Shown piece by piece: positions 31,189 to 41,117 of a DNA stretch of 64,000 bases. Each line of letters opens with the position of its first letter. Positions within the stretch are counted from its first letter, which is position 1. The notes under the pieces are model-generated. The model did no database searches and had not been told where the DNA came from. It saw only the letters and a list, made by a program, of their open reading frames with translations. A program made the position numbers and the translations under genes. The stretch comes from Streptomyces sp. CG1 (GTDB lineage Bacteria; Actinomycetota; Actinomycetes; Streptomycetales; Streptomycetaceae), in NCBI RefSeq assembly GCF_041080625.1, contig NZ_CP163518.1:4774001-4838000 (forward strand), given 5' to 3'.

Positions 31189-32640
31189 TCAGGTCAGGCC
31201 CAGGGCCGGCATCAGGTAGTAGAAGGCGAAGACCGCCGAGACGAGGTACATCGGCACCGGGATCTCCCGGAACCGGCCGGCGGCCAGGCGCAGCACCGTG
31301 AAGGTGATGAAGCCCATGCCGATGCCGTTGGTGATCGAGTACGTGAACGGCATCATCAGCATCGTCACGAACGCCGGGATCGCGATCGTGTAGTCGGCCC
31401 AGTCGATCTCCTTGACCGAGTTCGACAGGATCAGGAAGCCGACCGCGATCAGTGCCGGGGTGGCCGCCTGCGAGGGGACCATCGTGGCGACCGGGGTGAG
31501 GAAGAGGGCGACGGCGAAGAGGCCGCCCGTGACGACGTTCGCGAGGCCCGTCCGGGCGCCCTCGCCGACACCGGCCGTGGACTCGACGAACGCGGTCGTG
31601 GCCGAGGAGGAGCTGGCGCCGCCCGCCGCGACCGCGAGGCCGTCGACGAAGAGGACCTTGTTGATGCCGGGCATATAGCCCTGGGCGTCGGTCAGCTTGG
31701 CCTCGTCGCTGACGCCCATGATCGTGCCCATCGCGTCGAAGAAGCACGACAGCAGGACCGTGAAGACGAAGAGGATGCCGGTCAGCAGGCCGACCTTGGA
31801 GAAGCCGCCGAACAGGCTCACGTGGCCGACCAGGCCGAAGTCGGGGCTGGAGACCGGGTTGCCCGGCCACTTCGGGACCGTCAGGCCCCAGGACGGGACC
31901 GTGGTGACCGCGTTGATGATCAGCGCGAGGACGGTCATGCCGACGATCGAGATCAGGATCGCGCCCGGTGTCCTGCGGACGATCAGCACGAAGGTGAGCA
32001 GCGCGCCGAGGATGAAGACGAGCACCGGCCAGCCGTGCAGATGACCGCCGACGCCGAGCTGCAGCGGGACGGTGGTGTCCGCCTTGTCCGGGATACGGGA
32101 GACGAAACCGGAGTCGACCAGGCCGATCAGCATGATGAACAGGCCGATACCGATCGAGATCGCCTTGCGGAGTCCGAACGGCACGGCGTTCATCACGCGC
32201 TCGCGCAGACCCGTGGCGACCAGCAGCATGACCACGAAACCGGCCAGGACGACCATGCCCATGGCGTCCGGCCAGGACATCCGGGGCGCCAGCTGGAGCG
32301 CCACGACCGAGTTCACGCCGAGGCCGGCGGCGAGCGCGATCGGGACGTTGCCGATGACGCCCATCAGAAGCGTGGCGAACGCGGCCGTCAGCACGGTCGC
32401 CGTCACCAGCTGGCCGTTGTTCAGGTGGTGCCCGTACATGTCCTTCGCGCTGCCGAGGATGATCGGATTCAGCACGATGATGTACGCCATCGCGAAGAAG
32501 GTGGCGAAACCGCCCCGGATCTCGCGGGCGACGGAGCTGCCGCGCTCGGAGATCTTGAAGTAGCGGTCGAGCGCGCCCTGGGCCGGCGTACCGCCCGGGA
32601 TTTCGGGCGTGGGGACCTTGGCGGGGGCCGAGGTGGACAT
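31189..32640 (-). CDS. NCS2/AzgA-type purine (adenine/guanine/hypoxanthine) permease
   Basis: 483-residue integral membrane protein with about 13 hydrophobic segments. AREIRGGFATFFAMAYIIVLNPIILG and VNSVVALQLA are AzgA hallmarks, and the SSSSATTAFVESTAGVGEGARTGLANVV segment holds the substrate-binding NCS2 signature. The family imports purine bases with protons. The ATG at 32640 is preceded by GAGGTCC; the longer frame adds seven residues only. No riboswitch-like structure is evident in the 180-base upstream region. Confidence 0.9.
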   Translation of the reverse strand: MSTSAPAKVPTPEIPGGTPAQGALDRYFKISERGSSVAREIRGGFATFFAMAYIIVLNPIILGSAKDMYGHHLNNGQLVTATVLTAAFATLLMGVIGNVPIALAAGLGVNSVVALQLAPRMSWPDAMGMVVLAGFVVMLLVATGLRERVMNAVPFGLRKAISIGIGLFIMLIGLVDSGFVSRIPDKADTTVPLQLGVGGHLHGWPVLVFILGALLTFVLIVRRTPGAILISIVGMTVLALIINAVTTVPSWGLTVPKWPGNPVSSPDFGLVGHVSLFGGFSKVGLLTGILFVFTVLLSCFFDAMGTIMGVSDEAKLTDAQGYMPGINKVLFVDGLAVAAGGASSSSATTAFVESTAGVGEGARTGLANVVTGGLFAVALFLTPVATMVPSQAATPALIAVGFLILSNSVKEIDWADYTIAIPAFVTMLMMPFTYSITNGIGMGFITFTVLRLAAGRFREIPVPMYLVSAVFAFYYLMPALGLT

Positions 32641-32819
32641 GCGGGACCTCATCACCAATGGGGTTCCCCCGAGCCCTGTTGGAGTTTCATACGAGCAGAA
32701 GTGGTCAAAGACAAACGGTTTCAGTATGAAGGTATGACTTGGAGATCGCTATCTCCGCGCGTAGACGAGGCGCCCGACGGCTCCTCCATGGGCAGACCGG
32801 GGGCGCTTAAGCTGTGCGC

Positions 32820-33086
32820 ATGGCTAAGTGGACCCCCAAGCACGAGGCGCCGGAGCCCCTGGAAGGGCCCGTGGTCGCCACCATCACCGGCGGCACGATC
32901 GTGTGGTTCGTCCTCTTCCTGGTCCAGCTCCCCTTCTACGGCTGGTTCCACGACCACGGCCATCTGTGGTGGCTGTGGACCTGCCTGGCCGGAGGTGGGC
33001 TGGGGTTGATCGGGATCTGGTACGTGAGGAAGCGGGACGCGGCGATCAAGAGGGACGCGGAGCTGAAGGCGGCGGGGGCCAAGTAG
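32820..33086 (+). CDS. DUF2530 family membrane protein
   Basis: 88 residues with two membrane helices (about 20-41 and 50-67) and a basic C-tail (RKRDAAIKRDAELKAAG). The pattern GGTIVWFVLFLVQLPFYGWFHDHGHLWWLWTCLAGGGLGLIGIWYV matches DUF2530, which is confined to actinobacteria and of unknown function. TAAGCT lies six bases before the ATG, with no Shine-Dalgarno sequence, so it is probably leaderless. It is followed by a P-type ATPase gene. Confidence 0.82.
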   Translation: MAKWTPKHEAPEPLEGPVVATITGGTIVWFVLFLVQLPFYGWFHDHGHLWWLWTCLAGGGLGLIGIWYVRKRDAAIKRDAELKAAGAK

Positions 33087-33127
33087 AAAGCGCGCGGGTG
33101 GCCACATCCGCACGTACCGTCGATTAC

Positions 33128-35524
33128 ATGACCCACATAGACGCGGGCGCGGAGCTCGACCCCGTCCATCCGGTGGCCCTGCCGGCGACCGGGTCGGCGG
33201 GGCTGACCAGTGCTGAAGTAGCGGACCGCGTCAGCCGCGGCCAGGTCAACGACGTGCCCGTGCGCAGCAGTCGGTCACTCGGGGAGATCGTCCGGGCGAA
33301 CGTCTTCACCCGGTTCAACGCGATCATCGGTGTGCTCTGGGTGATCATGCTGTTCGTCGCGCCGATCCAGGACAGCCTGTTCGGCTTCGTGATCCTCGCC
33401 AACACCGGCATCGGCATCGTCCAGGAGTGGCGCGCCAAGCAGACCCTCGACTCGCTCGCGGTCATCGGGGAGGCCCGGCCGACGGTGCGCAGGGACGGGA
33501 ACGCCGTCGAAGTCGCCACCAACGAAATCGTGCTGGACGATCTCATCGAGATCGGGCCCGGGGACAAGATCGTCGTGGACGGTGTGTGCGCCGAGTCCGA
33601 CGGGCTGGAGATCGACGAGTCGCTGCTCACCGGTGAGGCCGACCCCGTCGTCAAACGCCCCGGCGACCAGGTCATGTCCGGCAGCTTCGTGATCGCGGGC
33701 GGCGGCGCCTTCCAGGCGGCCAAGGTCGGCCGCGAGGCCTACGCCGCCCAGCTCGCCGAGGAGGCCTCCCGCTTCACGCTGGTCCACTCCGAGCTGCGCA
33801 CCGGCATCTCCACGATCCTCAAGTACGTCACCTGGATGATGGTCCCGGCGGCCGTCGGACTCGTCATCACCCAGCTCGTCGTCAAGAGCAACGGAATCAA
33901 GGACGCGGTGGCGCGGACCGTCGGCGGGGTCGTCCCGATGGTCCCGGAGGGGCTGGTGCTGCTCACCTCCGTCGCCTTCGCGATCGGCGTCATCCGGCTC
34001 GGCCGCAAGCAGTGCCTGGTCCAGGAGCTGCCGGCGATCGAGGGGCTGGCCCGCGTCGACACCGTCTGCCTGGACAAGACCGGCACGCTCACCGAGGGCG
34101 GCATGGACGTCAGCGAGCTGCGGATGCTGGACGGGGCGGACGAGACGCACGTACGCAAGGTGCTCGGCGCGCTCGGCGAGTCCGACCCGCGCCCCAACGC
34201 CTCCCTCCAGGCGATCATCGACGCCTACCCGGACAGCGAGGACTGGCGCTGCGTCGAGTCGCTGCCCTTCTCCTCGGCCCGCAAGTACAGCGGAGCCGCG
34301 TTCAGCGAGGCTGACGGGGAGATCAGCACCTGGCTGCTCGGCGCCCCGGACGTCCTCCTCGCCGACCGCGATCCGGCCCTGGCCGAAACCGAGCGCCTCA
34401 ACGAGCAGGGGCTGCGGGTGCTGCTGCTGGCCCGCGCGAGCCGCGACCTGGACGACACCGAGCCCGCCCACGGCGCCCGCCCCACCGCCCTCGTCGTCCT
34501 GGACCAGCGGCTGCGGCCCGACGCGGGCGACACCCTGCGCTACTTCGCGGACCAGAACGTGCGCGCCAAGGTCATCTCCGGAGACAACGCGGTCTCGGTC
34601 GGCGCGGTCGCCGCCAAGCTGGGCCTCGAAGGGACCACCGTGGACGCGCGGCGGCTGCCCGCCGACCCGGCCGGGATGGCGGAAGCGCTGGACGCGGGGA
34701 CCGTCTTCGGCCGGGTCACCCCGCAGCAGAAGCGGGACATGGTGGGCGCGCTCCAGTCCCACGGGCACACGGTCGCGATGACCGGCGACGGCGTGAACGA
34801 CGTGCTCGCGCTGAAGGACGCCGACATCGGCGTCGCCATGGGCTCCGGCTCGGAGGCGACGCGGGCGGTGGCGCAGATCGTGCTGCTGAACAACAGCTTC
34901 GCCAGCCTGCCGTCGGTGGTCGGCGAGGGGCGCCGGGTGATCGGCAACATCACGCGGGTGGCGACGCTGTTCCTGGTGAAGACGGTCTACTCGGTGCTGC
35001 TGGCGGTACTGGTGGTGTGCTGGCAGGTCGAATACCCCTTCCTGCCGAGGCACTTGACCCTTCTCTCCACCCTCACCATCGGCGTCCCGGCGTTCTTCCT
35101 GGCTCTCGCGCCCAACAAGGAGCGGGCGAAACCCCACTTCGTGCGCAGAGTCATGCGGTACTCGATCCCGGGCGGCGTGGTGGCCGGGGTGGCGACCTTC
35201 GTGACATATCTGATCGCCCGTCACTACTACACCGGACCGGTCCGGTTGAGCGCGGAGACCAGCGCGGCCACCCTGACGCTCTTCCTGATCTCCATGTGGA
35301 TCCTGGCGATCATCGCCCGCCCCTACACCTGGTGGCGGGTGACCCTGGTGGCCGCGATGGGCGTGGCGTTCCTGTTCGTACTGGGCATCCCGGCCCTGCA
35401 GCGCTTCTTCGCGCTGAAGCTGGTGGGGATCACGATGCCCTGGGCCGCCGTCGGCATCGCGGTGGTGGGGTCGGCCGCGCTGGAGTTTCTGTGGAAGTGG
35501 GTGGACCGGCGGTTCCCTGACTGA
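33128..35524 (+). CDS. Cation-translocating P-type ATPase
   Basis: 798 residues. The actuator motif LLTGEADP lies near 168, the PMVPEGL membrane motif near 278, the phosphorylation motif DKTGTLT near 316, TGDGVNDVLALKDADIG near 552, and there are about eight to ten membrane helices in all. There are no N-terminal heavy-metal domains and no CPC motif, so it is not a copper/zinc P1B pump; the PEGL motif points to the P2-like group. The ion is unknown. ATG at 33128 is preceded by TACCGT and seven bases, again suggesting a leaderless transcript. Confidence 0.9.
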   Translation: MTHIDAGAELDPVHPVALPATGSAGLTSAEVADRVSRGQVNDVPVRSSRSLGEIVRANVFTRFNAIIGVLWVIMLFVAPIQDSLFGFVILANTGIGIVQEWRAKQTLDSLAVIGEARPTVRRDGNAVEVATNEIVLDDLIEIGPGDKIVVDGVCAESDGLEIDESLLTGEADPVVKRPGDQVMSGSFVIAGGGAFQAAKVGREAYAAQLAEEASRFTLVHSELRTGISTILKYVTWMMVPAAVGLVITQLVVKSNGIKDAVARTVGGVVPMVPEGLVLLTSVAFAIGVIRLGRKQCLVQELPAIEGLARVDTVCLDKTGTLTEGGMDVSELRMLDGADETHVRKVLGALGESDPRPNASLQAIIDAYPDSEDWRCVESLPFSSARKYSGAAFSEADGEISTWLLGAPDVLLADRDPALAETERLNEQGLRVLLLARASRDLDDTEPAHGARPTALVVLDQRLRPDAGDTLRYFADQNVRAKVISGDNAVSVGAVAAKLGLEGTTVDARRLPADPAGMAEALDAGTVFGRVTPQQKRDMVGALQSHGHTVAMTGDGVNDVLALKDADIGVAMGSGSEATRAVAQIVLLNNSFASLPSVVGEGRRVIGNITRVATLFLVKTVYSVLLAVLVVCWQVEYPFLPRHLTLLSTLTIGVPAFFLALAPNKERAKPHFVRRVMRYSIPGGVVAGVATFVTYLIARHYYTGPVRLSAETSAATLTLFLISMWILAIIARPYTWWRVTLVAAMGVAFLFVLGIPALQRFFALKLVGITMPWAAVGIAVVGSAALEFLWKWVDRRFPD

Positions 35525-35531
35525 GGCCGGT

Positions 35532-35572
35532 GGGGAACTGCGCGTCCGTTGTGCCCGGCCGTGCAGTTCCCC
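35532..35572. terminator. Terminator between the P-type ATPase and sacsin-like genes
   Basis: GGGGAACTGC and GCAGTTCCCC form a 10-bp perfect stem around a 21-base loop, immediately after the ATPase stop and before the convergent gene. This GGGGAACTGC/GCAGTTCCCC form recurs widely in Streptomyces. Confidence 0.7.
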
Positions 35573-35581
35573 GCGCCCCCG

Positions 35582-38500
35582 TCAGTCGAACCAGCGGTCC
35601 CGGGCCAGCTCCTCAGTCCGTGAGGGGTCCTCCAGCAGGGCCGCCACCTCGAAGCGCCGCGGCCACTGCCCTGCCGCCCACGCCAGCCCCGCCGCCACGC
35701 CTTCCAGCGTGGCCGCGTGCAGCACCCCGTCGTCGGTGAGCCGCCAGTCGATCTCCACGGCGTCCACGAGGAGTTCCTCGTGCTCGACGTACGTCTCGGG
35801 CGTGCGCGGCCCGAGCAGTGCCCGTACCGGCTCCGGCACCTCGTGCTCGGTCCCCTCGGAGTGCACCTCGCCGGTGACGGACTCGCTGAGGCGCCGCACC
35901 TGGAACAGCTCCGCCAGCTCGGCCGCGCGGGCCGGCCGGACCGGCAGCAGCGGCACTCCCGAGGTGAACGGCAGCAGGTCGGGCGAGTCGACCACGACGG
36001 CCTCGCTCGCGTCCACGACCTCCACCCGCCCGTCGACCACGGCCCGCAGCTCGTCCGGCAGGGTCACCTGGTCCGGGTCCAGCTCGGCCAACGCCCCGTA
36101 CAGCCCGTGCAGTTGGGCCGGGGTGACCGGCCGCTCGGGGTCGGCCAGCCGGTCCAGCAGCTCGGCGGCGCCGCCGGGCTCGTCCAGCAGGGCCGCCACC
36201 GAGGTCCGTACACCCAGGGCCCGCAGCACCTGCTCGTCCTCGAAACCGGTGGCGTCGGCCTCGTCGTACAGGCCTCGCAGGAGCGGGTCCCCGCCGGCCG
36301 CGAGCAGGCCGGCCGGACGCCGGCCGTCGAGCACCGGGTGCCCGCGCAGCCACCAGGCCGTGTAGGGCCGTACGACCTCGTGCGTGCCGTCGGGCAGCAG
36401 GATCCGCACGGGCTGGGTGAGGGCGTCCCGCAGCGGCGGCTGCGCGAGCAGCGCGAGCGCCTGCGGCCACCGCTCGTCGTCCACCAGGTCCAGATCGCGT
36501 ACGGCGACCAGCTCGGTGGCGACCGGCGGCACCGGGCTGTCCGGGAAGCGGTCGAGGAGGTCCTCGCTCCACACGTCGACGGCGTCCAGCAGGCCCGCGT
36601 CGTCGGGCTCGGCGAAGTCGCCCTCCCGGGGTTCCAGTTCGTCCGGGTCGAGGACGACGTCGGTGGCGCGGACGAGTGCGAAGTTCGCCAGCACGCCACA
36701 GGCGGCCAGCGGCTGCTCGCCCCACTTCTCGGCCAGGTCGTGGTCCACGGCGGCCAGTTCGTCCTCGCGGATCACCCGGGCGAAGGGGCTGCCGGGAAGG
36801 ACCAGTTCACCCGCCGGGGCCAGTTCCCCGTCCTCGTCGGGCAGGGCCAGGGCGCCCAGCCAGGGCTCCTCACCGGGCTCCAGGCCCGCGTCCCGGACCA
36901 GTCCGAGGACCGTGTCGGCCAGCTCTTCGGCGTCCGGAGCGTCCTCCTCCCAGCCCCCGGTCGCGCCCTCCTCGTCCAGCGAGGCGGCGACGGCGGCCCG
37001 CACCTGCGGGGTGGTGAGCACCGCGCGCGGGCTGGCGGGCAGCGCGCCCAGCTTCTCCAGCAGCGGATGCGCGGCGTCCTCGTGGGCGACCTTCAGCCCG
37101 AGCCGCCCGAGCACATCCGGGTCGATACGGGCGGCGTCCGCGGTGGGCAGCAGCACCTGCCGGGGCCCGATGGTGGTCCGGCCGTCGGCGAGCGGCACGG
37201 GCAGCCCCGACAGCCGGTCCGGGTCGACCCCGGCGAGGCTGTCGTAGAGCCGCCACCACCACTCGGGGTCCTTCTCCAGACCGGCGAGCCGGTCGATGGC
37301 GTCGGCGAGCGGCAGCCGGGCGACCCCGAGGGTGCGCAGCTCGACCCGCCGCTCGAGACCGGCGGGCAGCAGCGTGGGCAGCACCTCGGCGAGCACCCGT
37401 ACGGTGTCCGCCCCGGCGCCCTCCACGACCTCGGCGTCCCGCGGCCGGACGGCCTCCGGCAGCTCGTCCTCGCCGCCCGGCCCCTGAACGGCGGGCGGCA
37501 GAAAGGCGGTTCGCGGCAGCCGCTCCAGCACGGCCTGGCGCAGCGCCCCGTCCAGCGCGCCCTTGCCGAGCGGCCCGGGCACGAGGTCGATGATCCCCTC
37601 GGTCACCGGCCGCCAGCCGACGAGCAGTTCGGCGTAGGCGTCGGCCGCGCGCTGCACCAGGAAGTCGGTGAGCGGGCCGGGGGCCGTGTGCCGGCGGGTG
37701 GTGTCGAGGGGGAAGGAGGCGATGAGCAGCGCGGGCACGCCGAGGGGCTCGTCGCTGGGGGTGGGCGCGTGCACGACGGCCGTGGTCCGCGGCCGCGCCG
37801 GGCGCCCGTCCTCGTCCTCGGGTACGGCCCAGGTCACCGACCAGTGGGGCCGCAGCCGCTCCTCCACGGGCCGGTCGGCGAGCAGATCGGGGGTGAGCGG
37901 CCCGTGTGCGGCGACGGTGCGCCACCGCGTGGTCCCCTCCCGCGAGTCCTCCACGACGGTGACGGCACCGTCGGTACGGCGGCGAAGGGTGCGCGGCCCC
38001 TGGTCCCCCGCCTCCACGACGACCTCCTCCAGCCCCGGCAGGGCGAGGAGCAGCGCGTCGTCGACGGCGTGCAGCAGCCGCTCGGCGAGATCGGCGGCGG
38101 CCGTGTCCCGCAGCGGCAGGATCACGGCGGTGTCGTACGGGTCCGGAGCGGTGCCCTCGGCGGCGAACGGCAGCCGGAGCAGCGGCACATGCCCGTCCCG
38201 GCGCCGGACCTCGTCGCCCAGCCCCGGGCTGTGCCGGGCGGTGTCGGCGGCCAGCTCCCGCGCCTCGGCGAGGGACCAGCGCACACCGCCGTGCCGCCCC
38301 ACGATCGCGGGCTCGTCCGTCACCGCGAGTACGGCGGCGAACCCGACCCCGAACCGCCCGACGGCACCCTGGGTGACCTCGGTGTCCCGCTTCGCGGAGG
38401 CCCGCAGCGTGGACAGCGACTCGATGCCGGCCGCGTCCAGCGGGGCACCGGTGTTGGCGGCCACGAGCACGCCGTCGCGAAGGGTGAGCCGCAGCCGCCC

Positions 38501-38716
38501 CGGCACCCGCGCCCGCGCGGCGGCGTCGGCGGCGTTCTGGGCCAGCTCGACGACGAGCCGGTCCCGGTAGCCGCCGAGGACCAGGTCCTCCTCGGCGTTG
38601 GCGTCCTCACGGAACCGGGCGGGGCTCGCCGCCCAGGCGTCGAGCACGCCACGGCGCAGACGGGCGGTGCCGAAGGGGTCGGCGCCCTCGGCCGCCGGCC
38701 GCACGAACTTGCTCAC
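35582..38716 (-). CDS. Sacsin N-terminal-like GHKL ATPase, large stand-alone protein
   Basis: About 1044 residues. The N-terminal GHKL (Hsp90/MutL-like) ATP-binding fold shows ELAQNAADAA (N-box, about 57-66), NTGAPLD (about 91) and GRFGVGFAAV (about 123). The remaining 800 residues are acidic and alpha-rich with no recognisable second catalytic domain. Sacsin-like regions in eukaryotes act in protein folding; bacterial members are uncharacterised and some occur in defence loci. GTG at 38716 has GAGGAGAG at a good distance; GTG at 38722 is too close. It stands alone, flanked by unrelated genes. Confidence 0.82.
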   Translation of the reverse strand: MSKFVRPAAEGADPFGTARLRRGVLDAWAASPARFREDANAEEDLVLGGYRDRLVVELAQNAADAAARARVPGRLRLTLRDGVLVAANTGAPLDAAGIESLSTLRASAKRDTEVTQGAVGRFGVGFAAVLAVTDEPAIVGRHGGVRWSLAEARELAADTARHSPGLGDEVRRRDGHVPLLRLPFAAEGTAPDPYDTAVILPLRDTAAADLAERLLHAVDDALLLALPGLEEVVVEAGDQGPRTLRRRTDGAVTVVEDSREGTTRWRTVAAHGPLTPDLLADRPVEERLRPHWSVTWAVPEDEDGRPARPRTTAVVHAPTPSDEPLGVPALLIASFPLDTTRRHTAPGPLTDFLVQRAADAYAELLVGWRPVTEGIIDLVPGPLGKGALDGALRQAVLERLPRTAFLPPAVQGPGGEDELPEAVRPRDAEVVEGAGADTVRVLAEVLPTLLPAGLERRVELRTLGVARLPLADAIDRLAGLEKDPEWWWRLYDSLAGVDPDRLSGLPVPLADGRTTIGPRQVLLPTADAARIDPDVLGRLGLKVAHEDAAHPLLEKLGALPASPRAVLTTPQVRAAVAASLDEEGATGGWEEDAPDAEELADTVLGLVRDAGLEPGEEPWLGALALPDEDGELAPAGELVLPGSPFARVIREDELAAVDHDLAEKWGEQPLAACGVLANFALVRATDVVLDPDELEPREGDFAEPDDAGLLDAVDVWSEDLLDRFPDSPVPPVATELVAVRDLDLVDDERWPQALALLAQPPLRDALTQPVRILLPDGTHEVVRPYTAWWLRGHPVLDGRRPAGLLAAGGDPLLRGLYDEADATGFEDEQVLRALGVRTSVAALLDEPGGAAELLDRLADPERPVTPAQLHGLYGALAELDPDQVTLPDELRAVVDGRVEVVDASEAVVVDSPDLLPFTSGVPLLPVRPARAAELAELFQVRRLSESVTGEVHSEGTEHEVPEPVRALLGPRTPETYVEHEELLVDAVEIDWRLTDDGVLHAATLEGVAAGLAWAAGQWPRRFEVAALLEDPSRTEELARDRWFD

Positions 38717-38918
38717 GTTCACTCTCCTCGTCGACGACGACTGAAGGTACCGCGCCGCGCGAGGCCCGCAACCTGGACGGGTGCGCGGCGGGTGGAGTGA
38801 CCGCGGGTCGATCGATGACCAGCGACGAGGGCGACCATGGCAGTGCGCCTGGCCGGGCCGGGTGTACCGAGCCCCTTCAAGGACGGAACCGAGACGGAAC
38901 CGAGGTGACGGAGCCCGG

Positions 38919-39926
38919 TCAGCCGCCGAGGACCGGCAGGCTCAGGTTGCAGTCGACGGGCTGGGCGTGGGTGGGGTCGAGGGCGTTGCGGACGAGCTGG
39001 GCGGCGTTGGAGTCGTACGCCATCGCGACGTGGTCGGAGAGGTCCCGAGGGCAGATGTCCTGGATCGTGATGTTCTTGACGGTCGCGCCCGGTCCCGCCT
39101 TCAGGAACTGGTTCGTGTAGGGGGTGGCGACCTCGTCGTACCGGGTGGCGATGACGGTGTAGTCGACCCCGGACTGAGTGTCCCCGTCCCGGTCCAGCGT
39201 CGTGTTCACCTCGGAGCCGACCAGCTGATCCTTGGCCGCCTGGCCGACGAGGAGGCCCACGGGTTCACGGAGCCCCAGCCTGGAGACCAGTGTGCCGACG
39301 CCGTCGGCGGTCGTGCCGTGGTTGGACGGCGCCAGACCGATGAGGCTGTGCACCTTGTTCCGCTCCGGATGCGCGGAATCCGTGCCGCCGTCGAACCGCA
39401 GATACCAGCGCGGCGTGGGACCGCCGCCCTGGGAATGCCCGACGAGGTCGACCTGGCGGGCACCGGTGGCCTTGAGCACGCGGTCGACGTAATCGGCGAT
39501 CTGCTGTGCGGACACCGGGACGTGTGCGGTGGCCTTGATCGGGTTGCCGGGCGTCCCGCCGTAGTCGGGAGCGAAGACGCAGTAGCCCAGCTGCTTCAGG
39601 TACGGGGACATCAAGCCCCAGTTGTCGTAGGCGTTCGCGAAGGTCCCGTGCAGCAGGACGACCGGGCGCGGATGCTCACGCGTGGGCTTGCAGTTCCAGT
39701 CGTCGGCCCCGGCCGGCGGCGCGTCCGGGTGGAGGAGTCCGCCAACTCCCGCCAGGGGCAAGTCGAGGATCCGCCCCTTCGGTGGCGGAGGCGCGGGTCT
39801 GTCGGACGCGGCTGCCGTGCCCTGGAACCCCAGGGTCAGTGCCAGGCCCGCGACCCCCGCACAGACCCTGGCCCACGTGGTGCTCCGCCGGTTCGACTGC
39901 TTCCGGGAGACATTCCGATCCGCCAT
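38919..39926 (-). CDS. Secreted lipase / alpha/beta-hydrolase (lipase class 2)
   Basis: 335 residues. The Arg-rich n-region and hydrophobic core VCAGVAGLALTLGFQG form a signal peptide with likely cleavage near TAAASDRP. The mature enzyme has RPVVLLHGTFANAYDNW (oxyanion region), the nucleophile elbow VDLVGHSQGGG and a late SDHVAMAYDSNA holding the catalytic His. It resembles Streptomyces EstB/lipase class 2 proteins. Two to four cysteines (NCKP, YCVF, ICPR, DCNL) could form disulfides outside the cell. Confidence 0.87.
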   Translation of the reverse strand: MADRNVSRKQSNRRSTTWARVCAGVAGLALTLGFQGTAAASDRPAPPPPKGRILDLPLAGVGGLLHPDAPPAGADDWNCKPTREHPRPVVLLHGTFANAYDNWGLMSPYLKQLGYCVFAPDYGGTPGNPIKATAHVPVSAQQIADYVDRVLKATGARQVDLVGHSQGGGPTPRWYLRFDGGTDSAHPERNKVHSLIGLAPSNHGTTADGVGTLVSRLGLREPVGLLVGQAAKDQLVGSEVNTTLDRDGDTQSGVDYTVIATRYDEVATPYTNQFLKAGPGATVKNITIQDICPRDLSDHVAMAYDSNAAQLVRNALDPTHAQPVDCNLSLPVLGG

Positions 39927-40065
39927 TGAGCCGCTCCTCGCCTCAAGGCCGGCCGTGCGCCGACGCGGCGATGATCGAGGAGCGGGGTCCCTGCGGGGCT
40001 CAACGACTGGGCGCGGGCCCCCTTATGGAGCAGTGCGGTTCATCCGTCCAGCCTGTTATCTGTAC

Positions 40066-40275
40066 TCAGTGCCCGGCGGCGTAGCCCAGGAACTCCGTCC
40101 AGGCGCCGGGGGCGACGTGGAGACGGGGGCCGTCGGTTTGCTTGGAGTCGCGGATGTGGATGGTGGTGGGGGTATTGGCGACCTCGACGCAGTCGTTCGG
40201 GTTGCTGCTGTCGCTGTAGCTGCTCTTGAACCACACCAGCGCGGAGGTGTCTCCGGCAGAGGCCTCGCGGATCAT
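40066..40275 (-). CDS. DUF397 domain protein
   Basis: 69 residues with the DUF397 core WFKSSYSDSSNPNDCVEVANTPTTIHIRDSK and a C-terminal WTEFLGYAAGH. It overlaps the stop of the XRE gene as ATGA, so translation is coupled. DUF397 proteins partner XRE/DUF5753 regulators in the many paralogous actinobacterial systems that also include a HATPase; they tune morphological or antibiotic regulation. Confidence 0.92.
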   Translation of the reverse strand: MIREASAGDTSALVWFKSSYSDSSNPNDCVEVANTPTTIHIRDSKQTDGPRLHVAPGAWTEFLGYAAGH

Positions 40276-41117
40276 GTTTCTCCCAACATTCGCTCGATGA
40301 AGGCCAGTGACTCCCGTGCGGTCAGAGCCTCGGCCCGGATGATGCCATAGCGCAGTTCGAGGATCCGGAGCTGCCTCGGCTCATCGACAGGGCGCCCGTT
40401 GAACTCGTCGTCCATACGCCCAACCGCCGTTCCGTCCGCGAACTTCAGCACCTGGACCCGCCCTCCTGTACCAGGGTGGTCCCAACGGTCCATCGGCATC
40501 ACCTGAATTTCGACGTTCCGCAACTGCGCCACCTCCAGAAGGTGTTCGAGCTGCTTTCGAAGCACCATCTTGCCTCCGACCGGGCGCCTCAGCGTCGTCT
40601 CTTCCAGGACGAAGCTCAGCTCGGGGGCCGGTGAGCGCTCGTAGATCGCCTTCCGGGCCATACGCGCGGCAACCGCCTGCTCCAGTTGGTCCTCCGGCGA
40701 CACGGGCCGCCGCGTACGCAGCAGCGCCGATGCGTACTCCTCGGTCTGCAGCAGCCCGTGCAGGTTGTGGTTGCCGTACGAGAGCAGCTCAACCGCCTTG
40801 GCCTCCAGCCCCGCCAGCGCCCGAACCCTCTTCGGATACCGGACCTTCTCCACGTCCTCCTTCATCGCGGCGATCAATCCGCCCGCCTTCAAGACCCTGT
40901 CCGCCTTGTCCAGGTACTCGGGCCGAGGGATCCGCTTGCCGCCCTCCACCTTGTAGACCAGGTCCTCGCCGTACCCCACGGCCTTGCCGAAGTCAGCGAC
41001 GCTCATCCCCAGCGCCTCGCGCCTCAGCTTCAACTGCCGCCCCACCGTGGCGATGACGGCAACGCCCCACTCGTCATCCGGGTCGACCTCCCAGCCCGGC
41101 TCCTCTTCCTCACTCAC
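40272..41117 (-). CDS. XRE family regulator with DUF5753
   Basis: 281 residues. The helix-turn-helix spans about 25-80 (GRQLKLRREALGMSVADFGKAVGYGEDLVYKVEGGKRIP) and is followed by the DUF5753 region (LEAKAVELLSYGNHNLHGLLQTEEYASALL ... GKMVLRKQLEHLLEVAQLRNVEIQVMP). GTG at 41117 is the likely start because the frame above it is not family-like. It is divergent from the HATPase gene at 41229, and the 110-base gap holds GGACAG and TCCGG/CCGGA motifs that could be its operator. Confidence 0.92.
   Translation of the reverse strand: MSEEEEPGWEVDPDDEWGVAVIATVGRQLKLRREALGMSVADFGKAVGYGEDLVYKVEGGKRIPRPEYLDKADRVLKAGGLIAAMKEDVEKVRYPKRVRALAGLEAKAVELLSYGNHNLHGLLQTEEYASALLRTRRPVSPEDQLEQAVAARMARKAIYERSPAPELSFVLEETTLRRPVGGKMVLRKQLEHLLEVAQLRNVEIQVMPMDRWDHPGTGGRVQVLKFADGTAVGRMDDEFNGRPVDEPRQLRILELRYGIIRAEALTARESLAFIERMLGET

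Noticed and set aside
31870..32640. Possible purine riboswitch for the AzgA-type permease
   Set aside because: The region upstream of 32640 shows no recognisable purine aptamer core (no conserved junction or loop-loop motifs), so no call is made.
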